Shown in pieces: positions 7,159 to 15,376 of a stretch of 64,000 nt of DNA. Positions within the stretch are counted from its first letter, which is position 1; every line of letters starts with the position of its first letter. Location of the stretch: NCBI RefSeq assembly GCF_006334915.2, contig NZ_VDMA02000021.1, forward strand, positions 1-64,000, written 5' to 3'. The notes under the pieces are model-generated. The model had not been told where the DNA came from, did not search any database, and was given only the letters and a program-made list of their open reading frames with translations. Origin of the DNA: Microbispora catharanthi. GTDB lineage: Bacteria; Actinomycetota; Actinomycetes; Streptosporangiales; Streptosporangiaceae. Position numbers and translations under genes: made by a program.

Positions 7159-7976
7159 GCGTCTCCCAGACGGTCCCCAGGGGATTGCACGCCCTGGTCA
7201 GGAGCAAGGACGGCTGGGCCGTGCAGCACGCGGTCGTCACGGTGACGGACACGACCGGCCATCAGGTGGCGCGGGCGGAGGCGGACGCCGACGGGCAGGT
7301 CGTCACCGCCCCGCTGCCGCCGGGGGTCTACACCGTGGTCGCGACCGCGATCGGGTACGCGCCCGCCGCGTCCACCGCGATCGCGACCGCCTCGGGCGCC
7401 GCCGAGGCCGGCACTCTGGTGCTGGCCCGGCAGGGCGGCACCGAGCTTCCGCCGCCCGGCCTGTGGACGATCGACCCGGAACACTCGAAGATCTCGGCCA
7501 CGGCCCGGCACCTCGGCCTCAGCAGCGTGCAGGGGCGGTTCACCGAGTTCTCCGGCCGGATCGAGATGGGCGCCACGCCGGAGGAGTCGTCCGTGGTCGC
7601 CGAGATCGTCGCCGAGTCCATCGACACGGGCAGCCGGATGCGCGATGATCACCTGCGTTCCGCGGACTTCCTCGACGTCCCGGTGCACCCGGTGATCTCC
7701 TACCGGAGCACCGGGCTGTCGCCGGCGGGCCCGGACCGGTGGACGGTGCACGGCGTGCTGACGCTGAGCGGCGTCAGCCGCCCGGTCGATCTCGACATGA
7801 CCTACCTCGGCACGGGCCCGGACCTGTGGGGCGGGCTGCGGGCGGCGTTCCGCGCGGTCACGGAGTTGCGCCGCGAGGACTTCGCGATGACCTACAACCA
7901 GGTCGTCCAGGCGGGAATCTCGCTGATCGGCGCGACACTGAAAGTAGAGCTGGACATCCAGGCGGTGCGCGGGTAG
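7155..7976 (+). CDS. YceI-family protein with an N-terminal carboxypeptidase-regulatory-like domain
   Basis: In this 273-residue protein, residues about 5-90 repeat the beta-sandwich module found three times in the preceding exporter (GLHALVRSKDGWAVQHAVV ... PPGVYTVVATAIGYAP). Residues about 100-273 form a YceI lipocalin-like barrel, recognisable from WTIDPEHSKISATARHLGL, the FSGRIEMG turn, RDDHLRSADFLDV and the GVSRPVDLDMTY strand. YceI proteins bind isoprenoid or other amphipathic ligands. No signal peptide is visible, unlike many periplasmic YceI members. The start ATG at 7155 overlaps the exporter stop (ATGA), so the two are translationally coupled and probably cooperate on the same hydrophobic substrate (inference). 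Confidence 0.9.
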   Translation: MSVSQTVPRGLHALVRSKDGWAVQHAVVTVTDTTGHQVARAEADADGQVVTAPLPPGVYTVVATAIGYAPAASTAIATASGAAEAGTLVLARQGGTELPPPGLWTIDPEHSKISATARHLGLSSVQGRFTEFSGRIEMGATPEESSVVAEIVAESIDTGSRMRDDHLRSADFLDVPVHPVISYRSTGLSPAGPDRWTVHGVLTLSGVSRPVDLDMTYLGTGPDLWGGLRAAFRAVTELRREDFAMTYNQVVQAGISLIGATLKVELDIQAVRG

Positions 7977-8011
7977 ACCCCCTGCCACACGCAGTCAGGA
8001 GGAGGCAGGCC

Positions 8012-8494
8012 ATGACGGAGGCGGACATCGCTCCCCGACCGCCCACGGCCGGCGAACGCGAGGCGTACTGCGCGGTCGAGCGGCAGCTCGCCATCCTGCT
8101 CCGGCGCGCCAAGGCGTTCTCCGCGGGGATGGGGCGCAAGGTGCATCCCGAGCTGGACCCCGGCGCGTACGGCCTGCTGGTCCGCATCGACCAGAGCTCG
8201 CCGATGCGGTCCAGTGACCTGGCCGCCTACCTGCGGGTCGGCCGGGCGACGATCAGCCGCCAGCTCAAGGTGCTGGAGGAGCTGGGGCTGATCAGCCGCA
8301 GCCCCGACCCCGAGGACGGCCGGGCCCACCTGCTGGCCCTCACTCCCGAGGGCCGCAGGCGGCTCGACGACGCGCGGGTCGCGCGTGAGGGCCAGCTGCG
8401 CACGCTGCTGGCCGCCTGGCCGGAGGAGGACGTACGGCTGCTCGCGCGCATGCTCGAACGGTTCAACATGCTCACCGAGGGCATGCAACCCTGA
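8012..8494 (+). CDS. MarR-family transcriptional regulator
   Basis: This is a 160-residue winged-helix protein. The HTH reads SSDLAAYLRVGRATISRQLK and the wing DPEDGRAHLLALTPEGRRRL, the hallmark of the family. A strong AGGAGGAGG (7996-8004) precedes the ATG. It lies 35 nt after the YceI gene in the same direction and so is probably co-transcribed with the exporter it is likely to repress through the palindromes at 4508-4553. The inducer is unknown. Confidence 0.92.
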   Translation: MTEADIAPRPPTAGEREAYCAVERQLAILLRRAKAFSAGMGRKVHPELDPGAYGLLVRIDQSSPMRSSDLAAYLRVGRATISRQLKVLEELGLISRSPDPEDGRAHLLALTPEGRRRLDDARVAREGQLRTLLAAWPEEDVRLLARMLERFNMLTEGMQP

Positions 8495-8604
8495 CACCAA
8501 AGGTCACAGGCGTTACTCCCTCCGTTCCATGCGGTGGCCAAACCGTCATAAGGGACGCTTAAACTGCGCCTCAGACGTTTTCGCACCACAGCAAGGAGGC
8601 CCGT

Positions 8605-9501
8605 GTGGCTCCCTGGTCCACCTATCGGAAAGCGGCGAGCATCGGGGCGGTGGCGCTGGCGGCGACGCTGACCGTCACCGCCTGCGGGAGCGACTCCGCC
8701 GGCTCGGGCACGGCGACGGCCTCGGCCGCCCCCGGCGGTATCGCCCTCGTGAACGCCGGAAAGATCACGACCTGCACGAACATTCCGTACGAGCCGTTCC
8801 AGTTCAACCAGGGCGACAAGGTCGTCGGGTTCGACGTGGACATCGTCGACCTGGTCGCGAAGAAGCTGGGCGTGACCCAGGACATCGTGGACATCGACTT
8901 CGCGGCGATCAAGAGTGGTGCCGCCCTGAACGCCCGCAAGTGCGACGTGGCCGCCGCCGGCATGACGATCACTCCCGAGCGGCAGCAGAACCTGCTCTTC
9001 TCCGAGCCGTACTTCGACGCCACCCAGGCGCTGATGGCCAAGAAGGGCAGCGGGATCACCTCGCTCGACGACGTCAAGGCCAAGAACCTCAAGCTGGGCG
9101 CGCAGGCGTCCACGACGGGCCTCGACTACGTCAAGAGCAAGGGGTTCGAGCCGACCGAGTTCGCCGACTCCCCCAAGGAGCTGCTCGGCCTGCAGACCGG
9201 CCAGGCGGACGTGATCGTGCAGGACCTCCCGGTCGTGCTGACCTGGCTGAAGAAGTCCGACATCGGCGCCAAGTTCGAGCAGGTCGCCAGCCTCGACACC
9301 GGTGAGCAGTACGGCATCGGCATGAAGAAGGACAACACGGCGCTCAAGAAGGTCGTCGACGAGGTCCTCGCCGCCGCCAAGTCCGACGGCACCTACAACG
9401 CGATCTACAAGAAGTGGTTCGGCACCGAGCCCGGTGGCGCCTCGGGTGGCGCTTCGGACGGCGCTTCGACCGGAACCGAGTCGCCCGCCGCCGGATCATG
9501 A
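8605..9501 (+). CDS. Amino acid ABC transporter substrate-binding lipoprotein
   Basis: This is a 298-residue family 3 solute-binding protein. A lipoprotein signal (hydrophobic stretch, then TVTAC with Cys27) predicts membrane anchoring outside the cell. Typical features are GKITTCTNIPYEPFQF, VGFDVDIVDLVAKKL, a VAAAGMTITPERQQNLLFSEPYF block and TGEQYGIGMKKDN. The GTG start follows AAGGAGG by 5 nt. The tail is Gly/Ser/Thr-rich. The stop overlaps the permease start (ATGA). Polar amino acid specificity is likely, but the exact residue cannot be read. Confidence 0.93.
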   Translation: MAPWSTYRKAASIGAVALAATLTVTACGSDSAGSGTATASAAPGGIALVNAGKITTCTNIPYEPFQFNQGDKVVGFDVDIVDLVAKKLGVTQDIVDIDFAAIKSGAALNARKCDVAAAGMTITPERQQNLLFSEPYFDATQALMAKKGSGITSLDDVKAKNLKLGAQASTTGLDYVKSKGFEPTEFADSPKELLGLQTGQADVIVQDLPVVLTWLKKSDIGAKFEQVASLDTGEQYGIGMKKDNTALKKVVDEVLAAAKSDGTYNAIYKKWFGTEPGGASGGASDGASTGTESPAAGS

Positions 9502-10337
9502 GTGCTGTGAGCGAGCAGGAGGACACCTCCCACGCTGAGCCCCGCAAGGGGCTCAGCCCGCGCAAGAAGCAGCGCATCAGCCGGAGCGTCCAGTACGCCG
9601 TGCTGGTGGCGGTCCTCGTCGTCCTGGTGGCCCTGGCCGACTGGAAGGCGATCGGCGAGTCGTTCCTCAACCTCGACGTCGCCCGCAAGGGCCTGCCCGA
9701 CCTGTTCACGGTGGCGCTGCGCAACACCGTGATCTACACGCTGTCGGGCTTCGCCCTCGGTTTCGTCCTGGGACTCGTGCTTGCCCTGATGCGGCTGTCC
9801 ACGGTCGCGCCCTACCGGTGGCTGTCGACGATCTACATCGAGATCTTCCGTGGCCTGCCGATCCTGCTCATCTTCCTGATGATCGGCAGCCTCCCGCTGG
9901 CGTTCCCCGGCTTCGAACTGCCCGGCGGCGTGTACGGCAGCGCCGCGCTGGGGCTCGGCGTCGTCTCGGCGGCGTACATGGCGGAGAACTTCCGGGCGGG
10001 CATCCAGGCGGTGCCGAAGGGGCAGATGGAGGCGGCGCGGTCGCTCGGCATGCCGCACATGCGGGCGATGGTCTCGATCGTCATCCCGCAGGCGATCAGG
10101 ATCGTGCTGCCGCCGCTCACCAACCAGCTCGTCATGCTGCTGAAGGACTCCTCGCTGGTGCTGATCCTCGGCGTCACGGCCGCCCAGGTGGAGCTGGCGA
10201 AGTTCGGCAACGACCAGTCCTCCACGTACGCCAACCCCACGCCGATCCTCGCGACCGGCCTGACCTACCTGCTGATCACGATCCCCCTCGGGTACGTCGC
10301 GAGGCGGCTCGAAGCGCGTCAGGGAGCGGGCCGATGA
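9498..10337 (+). CDS. Amino acid ABC transporter permease (HisM/GlnP type)
   Basis: This 279-residue inner membrane permease has an N-terminal basic/cytosolic stretch, then about five transmembrane segments. The EAA loop is present as [31 protein letters not shown], listed here only to locate it at about residues 176-206. GLRN/RGLP elements ([20 protein letters not shown]) mark the His/Glu/Gln permease family. ATG 9498 overlaps the binding-protein stop and its own stop overlaps the ATPase start, so the three genes form one coupled unit. Confidence 0.93.
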   Translation: MSAVSEQEDTSHAEPRKGLSPRKKQRISRSVQYAVLVAVLVVLVALADWKAIGESFLNLDVARKGLPDLFTVALRNTVIYTLSGFALGFVLGLVLALMRLSTVAPYRWLSTIYIEIFRGLPILLIFLMIGSLPLAFPGFELPGGVYGSAALGLGVVSAAYMAENFRAGIQAVPKGQMEAARSLGMPHMRAMVSIVIPQAIRIVLPPLTNQLVMLLKDSSLVLILGVTAAQVELAKFGNDQSSTYANPTPILATGLTYLLITIPLGYVARRLEARQGAGR

Positions 10338-11074
10338 GCACCGTCGAGATCAGGAACCTGCACAAGTCGTTCGGGAAGCTCGAAGTGCTCAAGGGCATCG
10401 ACTTCACGGTCGAGAGCGGCCAGGTCGTCTGCGTGATCGGGCCGTCCGGCTCGGGCAAGTCCACGCTGCTGCGCTGCGTCAACCTGCTGGAGCAGCCGAC
10501 CTCCGGCACGGTGGTCGTGGACGGCGTCGATCTGACCGACCCCGACGCCGACATCGACGCCGCCCGGCGGCACATCGGCATGGTGTTCCAGCAGTTCAAC
10601 CTGTTCCCCCACCTGACCGTGCGGCGCAACGTCACGATCGCCCAGGAGCGGGTGCTCAAGCGGAGCAAGGGCGAGTGCGACCGCGTCGCCCGGGAGAACC
10701 TGGAGAAGGTCGGCCTCATCGACAAGATCGACGCCTACCCGCCCCAGCTGTCCGGCGGCCAGCAGCAGCGCGTGGCGATCGCCCGCGCGCTCGCCATGAA
10801 CCCCTCGCTGATGCTGTTCGACGAGCCGACCTCCGCCCTCGACCCCGAGCTGGTCGGCGACGTGCTGTCGGTCATGCGGAAGCTCGCGGAGGACGGCATG
10901 ACCATGCTCGTCGTCACCCACGAGATGGGATTCGCCCGCGAGGTGGCCGACCGCGTGGTGTTCATGGACGGCGGCGTGATCGTCGAGGACGGGCCGCCCG
11001 AGCAGGTCATCGCCGACCCGCAGCACGAGCGGACCCGCGAGTTCCTGAGCCGCGTGCTGCACCCCGGCGTCTGA
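10334..11074 (+). CDS. Amino acid ABC transporter ATP-binding protein
   Basis: This 246-residue ABC ATPase has Walker [11 protein letters not shown]-loop [13 protein letters not shown], signature [15 protein letters not shown], Walker [15 protein letters not shown] and the switch histidine in VVTHEMGFA. The GlnQ/HisP family is indicated by the HLTVRRNV and [11 protein letters not shown] segments. It energises uptake through the preceding permease. ATG 10334 overlaps the permease stop (ATGA). Confidence 0.95.
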   Translation: MSTVEIRNLHKSFGKLEVLKGIDFTVESGQVVCVIGPSGSGKSTLLRCVNLLEQPTSGTVVVDGVDLTDPDADIDAARRHIGMVFQQFNLFPHLTVRRNVTIAQERVLKRSKGECDRVARENLEKVGLIDKIDAYPPQLSGGQQQRVAIARALAMNPSLMLFDEPTSALDPELVGDVLSVMRKLAEDGMTMLVVTHEMGFAREVADRVVFMDGGVIVEDGPPEQVIADPQHERTREFLSRVLHPGV

Positions 11075-11132
11075 CGCCCGGAGCGCCCCCTTCGTGGAAC
11101 AATGGCGTACTTCGACAAGGGGGATGGGCGGG

Positions 11133-11672
11133 GTGGGCGCGCTCTCGGAGCAGGTGCGGGCGGCGATCGCGAGCAACGTGCGGCACGCGCGGCACACGCG
11201 CGGGCTCAGCATCCGCGACCTGGCGGACCGCTCCGGCTTCAGCAAGGCGTTGCTGTCGCAGATCGAGCGCGGGCTGGCCAACCCCACGGTCGAGGTGCTG
11301 GCGGGGCTGGCCGAGGCGCTCGACCTGTCCTTCGCCGACCTCACCCGCACGCCGCTGTACGAACCGCAGGTGATGCGCCGCGCCGGCGACGACGCGGCGC
11401 GCACCCTGCTCAGCTCCCTCGACCGGCGGCGCTTCGACCTGTACGAGACGCCGCTGCCGCCGGAGCACGCCCACGAGAGCGCGCCGCACGGGCGGGGGTC
11501 GGAGGAGTTCGCCTACGTCCTGTCCGGCTCGGTGACCCTGGAGGTCGCCACGTACGAGGTCAGGCTCGAGGCGGGGGACGCCGTGCGATTCTCGGCCGAG
11601 GCCGAGCACGGCTACCGGACCGGCGCGGAGCCGGCCCGGCTGCTGACGCTCGTCTCGATGCCCTCCGACTGA
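11133..11672 (+). CDS. XRE-family regulator with C-terminal cupin domain
   Basis: In this 179-residue protein, residues about 5-65 form an XRE helix-turn-helix (LSIRDLADRSGFSKALLSQIERG). Residues about 100-175 form a small cupin (HGRGSEEFAYVLSGSVTLEV, LEAGDAVRFSAEAEHGY). Such regulators usually sense a small metabolite in the cupin and control nearby catabolic or transport genes, here probably the amino acid transporter 58 nt upstream. The start is uncertain: GTG 11133 has AAGGGGG about 9 nt upstream, ATG 11124 abuts that site, and GTG 11094 has none. It converges on the C39-like gene with a 4-nt gap. Confidence 0.87.
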   Translation: MGALSEQVRAAIASNVRHARHTRGLSIRDLADRSGFSKALLSQIERGLANPTVEVLAGLAEALDLSFADLTRTPLYEPQVMRRAGDDAARTLLSSLDRRRFDLYETPLPPEHAHESAPHGRGSEEFAYVLSGSVTLEVATYEVRLEAGDAVRFSAEAEHGYRTGAEPARLLTLVSMPSD

Positions 11673-11676
11673 CCGA

Positions 11677-12738
11677 TCAGCCGAGGACGATCATGCTCCG
11701 GTAGCTCGGCCGGCCATACCACGCGAGCCGGTCCAGCGTCGCGGCGGGCAGCGGCAGGTCGAGCGCGTCGAGGTAGGTCTCGCCCAGATGGGCGTCCGTC
11801 CAGGGGTCGTTGACGTGGAAGACGTCGCCGTCCACCCCGTGGACGGCAATCCAGTGCGGGCTGCTCTCGTCGTGCATGCCGAGTTGCTCGATCAGCACGA
11901 GCGCCACCCCGCCGCCCTCGACCACCGCGCGGAGCCGGTCGAGGCCGAAGGCGACGGTCTCCACGTCGATGCCCCTGCGGGACAGCTCGGCACGGAACCC
12001 CGTCTGGATGAAGCCCCTCAGCTCGCGCTCCTCGTCCGTACGGCACAACTCCAGCAGGGTCGGGGCCTCGGTGGACAGCAGCACCTCCGGCCTGACGCCC
12101 CGGCCGACGGCGGCGAGCGCGAGGCCCAGGGGGTCGCAGCCGGCCACCGTGGTCGCTTCGCGCCACAGCCGCAGCTCCTCCTCGCGGGAGGGCTCACCCC
12201 GCAGCCCCAGCCCGCCCAGGGCCATCTGCAGCGCCGCGGGCCCGCAGGTGAAGTCGGTGGTCTGGCGCATGTACGGCAGCGCACGCGCGGGGGACCGTTC
12301 ACGCCAGCGCACCTGGCCATGGCCGGTCTCGGTGACGCCGACGACCGGGCCCGCCCAGGTGGGCACCGGCACCTCCCGGTAGCCCCGGCCCAGCGAGCGT
12401 TCCCACGCGGCGTCCCGTACCGCGAACCACCGCTTGACCGCCACCGCGCCCTCCCGCCAGGCGCGCTCCTCGATGGTGCGCACGAGCGTGTCGGCGACCG
12501 CGTCGTCGGACGCCCACACGTCCACGATCTTCCGGTAGGCGGTGAGCGGCCTGTGCACCTCGAAGGCGGCCCCGGCGAGCGTCCCGTCCTCCGTGCGGGC
12601 CGTGACGAGCGTGCGCACCTGCACGCCGCCCGCGAGCCGCCAGCGGCGCATCAGGTCGGCGGGCACGGCGTCGAGTCCGTCGGCGACGGAGGCCACGTCC
12701 CCCGTCACGGGCAGCACGTCGACGCGTAGTTCGGTCAT
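11677..12738 (-). CDS. Peptidase C39-like family protein
   Basis: This 353-residue protein has a cysteine-peptidase-like C-terminal part. The nucleophile region is TTDFTCGPAALQMAL (Cys165), and the His/Asp part is SSPHWIAVHGVDGD ... HVNDPW (His295). The preceding residues look like a degenerate acyltransferase-like domain (WREGAVAVKRWFAVRDAAW). C39 peptidases mature or degrade peptides. This one is the last gene of an oligopeptide transporter operon, so processing of an imported or signalling peptide is plausible. The ATG at 12738 is chosen because CGGAG lies 11 nt upstream; the alternative GTG 12750 would overlap the previous stop (GTGA) but has no spacing for that site. No signal peptide is seen. 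Confidence 0.8.
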   Translation of the reverse strand: MTELRVDVLPVTGDVASVADGLDAVPADLMRRWRLAGGVQVRTLVTARTEDGTLAGAAFEVHRPLTAYRKIVDVWASDDAVADTLVRTIEERAWREGAVAVKRWFAVRDAAWERSLGRGYREVPVPTWAGPVVGVTETGHGQVRWRERSPARALPYMRQTTDFTCGPAALQMALGGLGLRGEPSREEELRLWREATTVAGCDPLGLALAAVGRGVRPEVLLSTEAPTLLELCRTDEERELRGFIQTGFRAELSRRGIDVETVAFGLDRLRAVVEGGGVALVLIEQLGMHDESSPHWIAVHGVDGDVFHVNDPWTDAHLGETYLDALDLPLPAATLDRLAWYGRPSYRSMIVLG

Positions 12739-12746
12739 CAGGATCT

Positions 12747-14540
12747 TCACTCCGCTCGGGTCGCCGCCGGCACGGACGCCAGCAGCCGTTGGGTGTACTC
12801 GTGGGCAGGGGCGCCCAGCACGCCGCCGACCGGCCCGGTCTCGACGACCCGGCCGCGGTGCATCACGTACACGCGGTCGGCGACCTGCCGCGCGACGGCC
12901 AGGTCGTGGGTGATGAACAGCAGGGTCAGCCCCAGGTCGCGGCGCAGGTTCGACAGCAGGTTGAGCACCTGCGCCTGGACCGAGACGTCGAGCGCCGAGA
13001 CGGGCTCGTCGCAGACCAGCACCTCCGCGCCGGGAGCGAGCGCCCGCGCGATCGCCACGCGCTGACGCTCGCCGCCCGACAGCGCGCGGGGCCTGCGCCG
13101 GGCGTACGCCGCGGGCAGGCCGACCAGGTCGAGCAGGCCGGACACCTCCGACCGGGGACGGCCCGCCGCCTTGAGCGCCTCGGCCAGCGAGGCGCCGACG
13201 GTGAGGCCGGGGTTCAGCGCGGAGTACGGGTCCTGGAACACGTACTGCACCCGTCTCGGGCCGGTGGCCCCGCCGCCGAACTCGACGCTTCCTCCGTCGG
13301 CCCGTTCGAGGCCGACCACACACCGCGCGAGCGTGGTCTTGCCGGAGCCGGACTCGCCGACCACCGCGACCGCCTCCCCCGCCGCGACCTCCAGGTCGAC
13401 CCCGTCGAGCGCCGGCGCGGCAGAGCCGGGGAACCGCTTGGTCAGCCCGCGTACGGTCAGCAGCGCGGGCGACAGGCCCGCCTCCGGAGGAACGGCCGCG
13501 GCAGGGGGAACAGCGAGAAGGGGCGCGGCGACCGGGCGGACATCCGAGGGCCGCACGCACGCCGCCCGGTGCCCGCTGTTTCCTGGGCGATGGGCCACCT
13601 CCGCCAGGACCGGTTCGGCCGTACGGCACGCCTCGACCGCCAGATCGCACCGGTCCGCGAAGGCGCAGGCGTCGCTCACCGCGTACGGCCGGGGCACCGA
13701 GCCGGGGATCGTCGGCAGCGCCGGCAGGCGGTGGGTGACGGGCGGGTCGCAGGCCGCCAGCCGCGCCGTGTAGGGGTGCGCGGGCCGGTCCATCACCTCG
13801 GCCGCCGGGCCCTCCTCGACGAGCCGCCCGGCGTACATCACCATGATCCGGTCGGCCCTGGCCCGGGCGAGCCGCAGATCGTGCGTGATCAGGATGAGGC
13901 CCATCCGACGCGCCCGCTGCAGCCCGGCGACGAGTTCGAGGACCTCGTGCTGGGTGGTCACGTCCAGCGCGGTCGTCGGCTCGTCCGCGATCAGTAGGCC
14001 CGGACCGGCGGCCAGCGCGGCCGCGATCGCCACCCGCTGGCGCATGCCGCCGGAGAGCTGGAAGGGGTACCGCCCTGCGACCTCCGAGGGCAGTCCCACC
14101 TCGGCCAGCAGGCGGGCGACCCCGGCGGCGCGGCCGGCGCGCGGCAGCGCCCAGCCGATCTGCTCGCCGCAGCGGTGCACCGGCGACAGCGAGGTGAACG
14201 GGTCCTGGAGCAGCAGCGCGATCTGCGAACCCCGGATGCGCTGCCAGGGCGTGCGCGCGGCCAGGTCGTACGCCTGCCCGGACAGCTCCAGCCGTCCGGT
14301 GGCGTGCACGCCCTCGGGCAGCAGGCCGGTCAGCGCCCTGGCGGTCATCGACTTGCCCGAACCGGACTCGCCGACGATCGCCACGGTCTCCCCCGGCGCC
14401 ACCGTCAGGTCGATTCCCGCGACGAGGACGCCCGCCGCCGAGGTCACCCGTACGTCGCGGGCGTCAAGCAGCGGGGTCACCGGGCCTTCTGTCACCGGGC
14501 CTTCTGTCACCGGGCCTTCTGTCACCGGGCCTTCTGTCAT
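12747..14540 (-). CDS. Oligopeptide/dipeptide ABC transporter, fused DppD-DppF ATPase
   Basis: In this 597-residue protein two complete ABC domains sit in one chain. Domain 1 has VGESGSGKS, LSGGMRQRVAIAAAL, LIADEPTTALDV. Domain 2 starts near residue 340 with [25 protein letters not shown] and LVCDEPVSALDVS. The first domain ends with the oligopeptide/dipeptide C-terminal motif, including CAFADRCDLAVEAC and AACVRPS. The N terminus MTEGP-VTEGP... is encoded by a 15-bp tandem repeat. ATG 14540 overlaps the upstream permease stop (ATGA). It powers import of peptides (or nickel, in related systems). Confidence 0.92.
   Translation of the reverse strand: MTEGPVTEGPVTEGPVTEGPVTPLLDARDVRVTSAAGVLVAGIDLTVAPGETVAIVGESGSGKSMTARALTGLLPEGVHATGRLELSGQAYDLAARTPWQRIRGSQIALLLQDPFTSLSPVHRCGEQIGWALPRAGRAAGVARLLAEVGLPSEVAGRYPFQLSGGMRQRVAIAAALAAGPGLLIADEPTTALDVTTQHEVLELVAGLQRARRMGLILITHDLRLARARADRIMVMYAGRLVEEGPAAEVMDRPAHPYTARLAACDPPVTHRLPALPTIPGSVPRPYAVSDACAFADRCDLAVEACRTAEPVLAEVAHRPGNSGHRAACVRPSDVRPVAAPLLAVPPAAAVPPEAGLSPALLTVRGLTKRFPGSAAPALDGVDLEVAAGEAVAVVGESGSGKTTLARCVVGLERADGGSVEFGGGATGPRRVQYVFQDPYSALNPGLTVGASLAEALKAAGRPRSEVSGLLDLVGLPAAYARRRPRALSGGERQRVAIARALAPGAEVLVCDEPVSALDVSVQAQVLNLLSNLRRDLGLTLLFITHDLAVARQVADRVYVMHRGRVVETGPVGGVLGAPAHEYTQRLLASVPAATRAE
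14476..14535 (-). repeat. 15-bp tandem repeat at the ATPase start, each unit with its own SD-like site and GTG
   Basis: Four perfect copies of a 15-bp unit (plus strand GTCACCGGGCCTTCT) are followed by a degenerate fifth that contains the ATG. Read in the sense direction each unit is AGAAGG-CCCG-GTG-AC, encoding VTEGP. Every copy therefore carries a Shine-Dalgarno-like AGAAGG four bases before an in-frame GTG. Confidence 0.9.
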
Positions 14541-15376
14541 CGGGCCACCACCCTGCGGTCGAGCAGTTCCGACAGCCAGTCGCCGAGCAGGTTCACCGCG
14601 GTGGCGGTGAGGATGATCAGCACGCCGGGCACGACGGCCGCCAGCGGGTTGTCGCCCAGCAGCGCGCGCCCGTCGGCGAGCTGGCGTCCCCAGTCGGGCG
14701 CCCCGGGCGGCACGCCGAGCCCGAGGTACGACAGCGAGGACAGCGCGACCAGCGCGAACGCCACGTTGAGCAGGAGGTTGGCGACCACGATCGGCACGAT
14801 GTTGGGCGCGATGTGCCGGAACATGATCCGCGTCGGCCGGATGCCGAGGATCCTGGCCGACTCGATGTAGGGCCGGGGTGTCTGCTCCATCACCGCTCCC
14901 CGCACGAGCCGCACGTCGGACGGCGAGAACAGCACGATCAGCACGGCGACCGTGACCCAGTAGCCACGCCCCACGAGCCCGGCGACCACGATGGCCAGCA
15001 GCACGGACGGCAGCGCCAGCAGCAGGTCGGCGTAGCGACCGGCCAGCATGTCCACGATCCCGCCCCGGTAGCCCGCGAAGGTCCCGAGCAGGACCCCGAT
15101 CACCATCGACCCCACGGCGACCACGATCGGACCGGCCAGCGCCGAGCGGGCGCCCGCGAGCGAGAGCTGCAGGATGTCGCGGCCGAGCTGGTCGGTGCCG
15201 AGCAGGTGGCCCTCGACACCCGCGCCGACCACGCCCAGGTAGACGTCTTGGTCGAGGGCGTGCGGCGCGAGCAGTTCCCGGCCCGCCGCGCACACCGCGA
15301 CGGCCGCGAGCACGACGGCGGACAGGATCGCCACGACCGGCGGCCGCCTCTTCATCCTCCGCTTCACCGGCTTCAT
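14537..15376 (-). CDS. Oligopeptide ABC transporter permease (DppC type)
   Basis: This 279-residue membrane protein has about six hydrophobic segments. The N terminus is short and basic, followed by a first helix and the extracytoplasmic segment ending HLLGTDQLGRDILQ, which is diagnostic of DppC/OppC. The EAA motif lies around YIESARILGIRPTRIMFRHI. ATG 15376 overlaps the stop of the DppB-like gene, and its own stop overlaps the ATPase start. Confidence 0.93.
   Translation of the reverse strand: MKPVKRRMKRRPPVVAILSAVVLAAVAVCAAGRELLAPHALDQDVYLGVVGAGVEGHLLGTDQLGRDILQLSLAGARSALAGPIVVAVGSMVIGVLLGTFAGYRGGIVDMLAGRYADLLLALPSVLLAIVVAGLVGRGYWVTVAVLIVLFSPSDVRLVRGAVMEQTPRPYIESARILGIRPTRIMFRHIAPNIVPIVVANLLLNVAFALVALSSLSYLGLGVPPGAPDWGRQLADGRALLGDNPLAAVVPGVLIILTATAVNLLGDWLSELLDRRVVAR

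Noticed and set aside
14476..14535. Short direct repeats resembling a CRISPR array
   Set aside because: Units are contiguous with no spacers and lie in frame inside an ABC transporter gene; no cas genes are present.
12747..15293. An 848-residue ATPase with a long N-terminal extension
   Set aside because: The extension is the antisense-like out-of-frame reading of the DppC permease gene; ATG 14540 overlaps that gene's stop.
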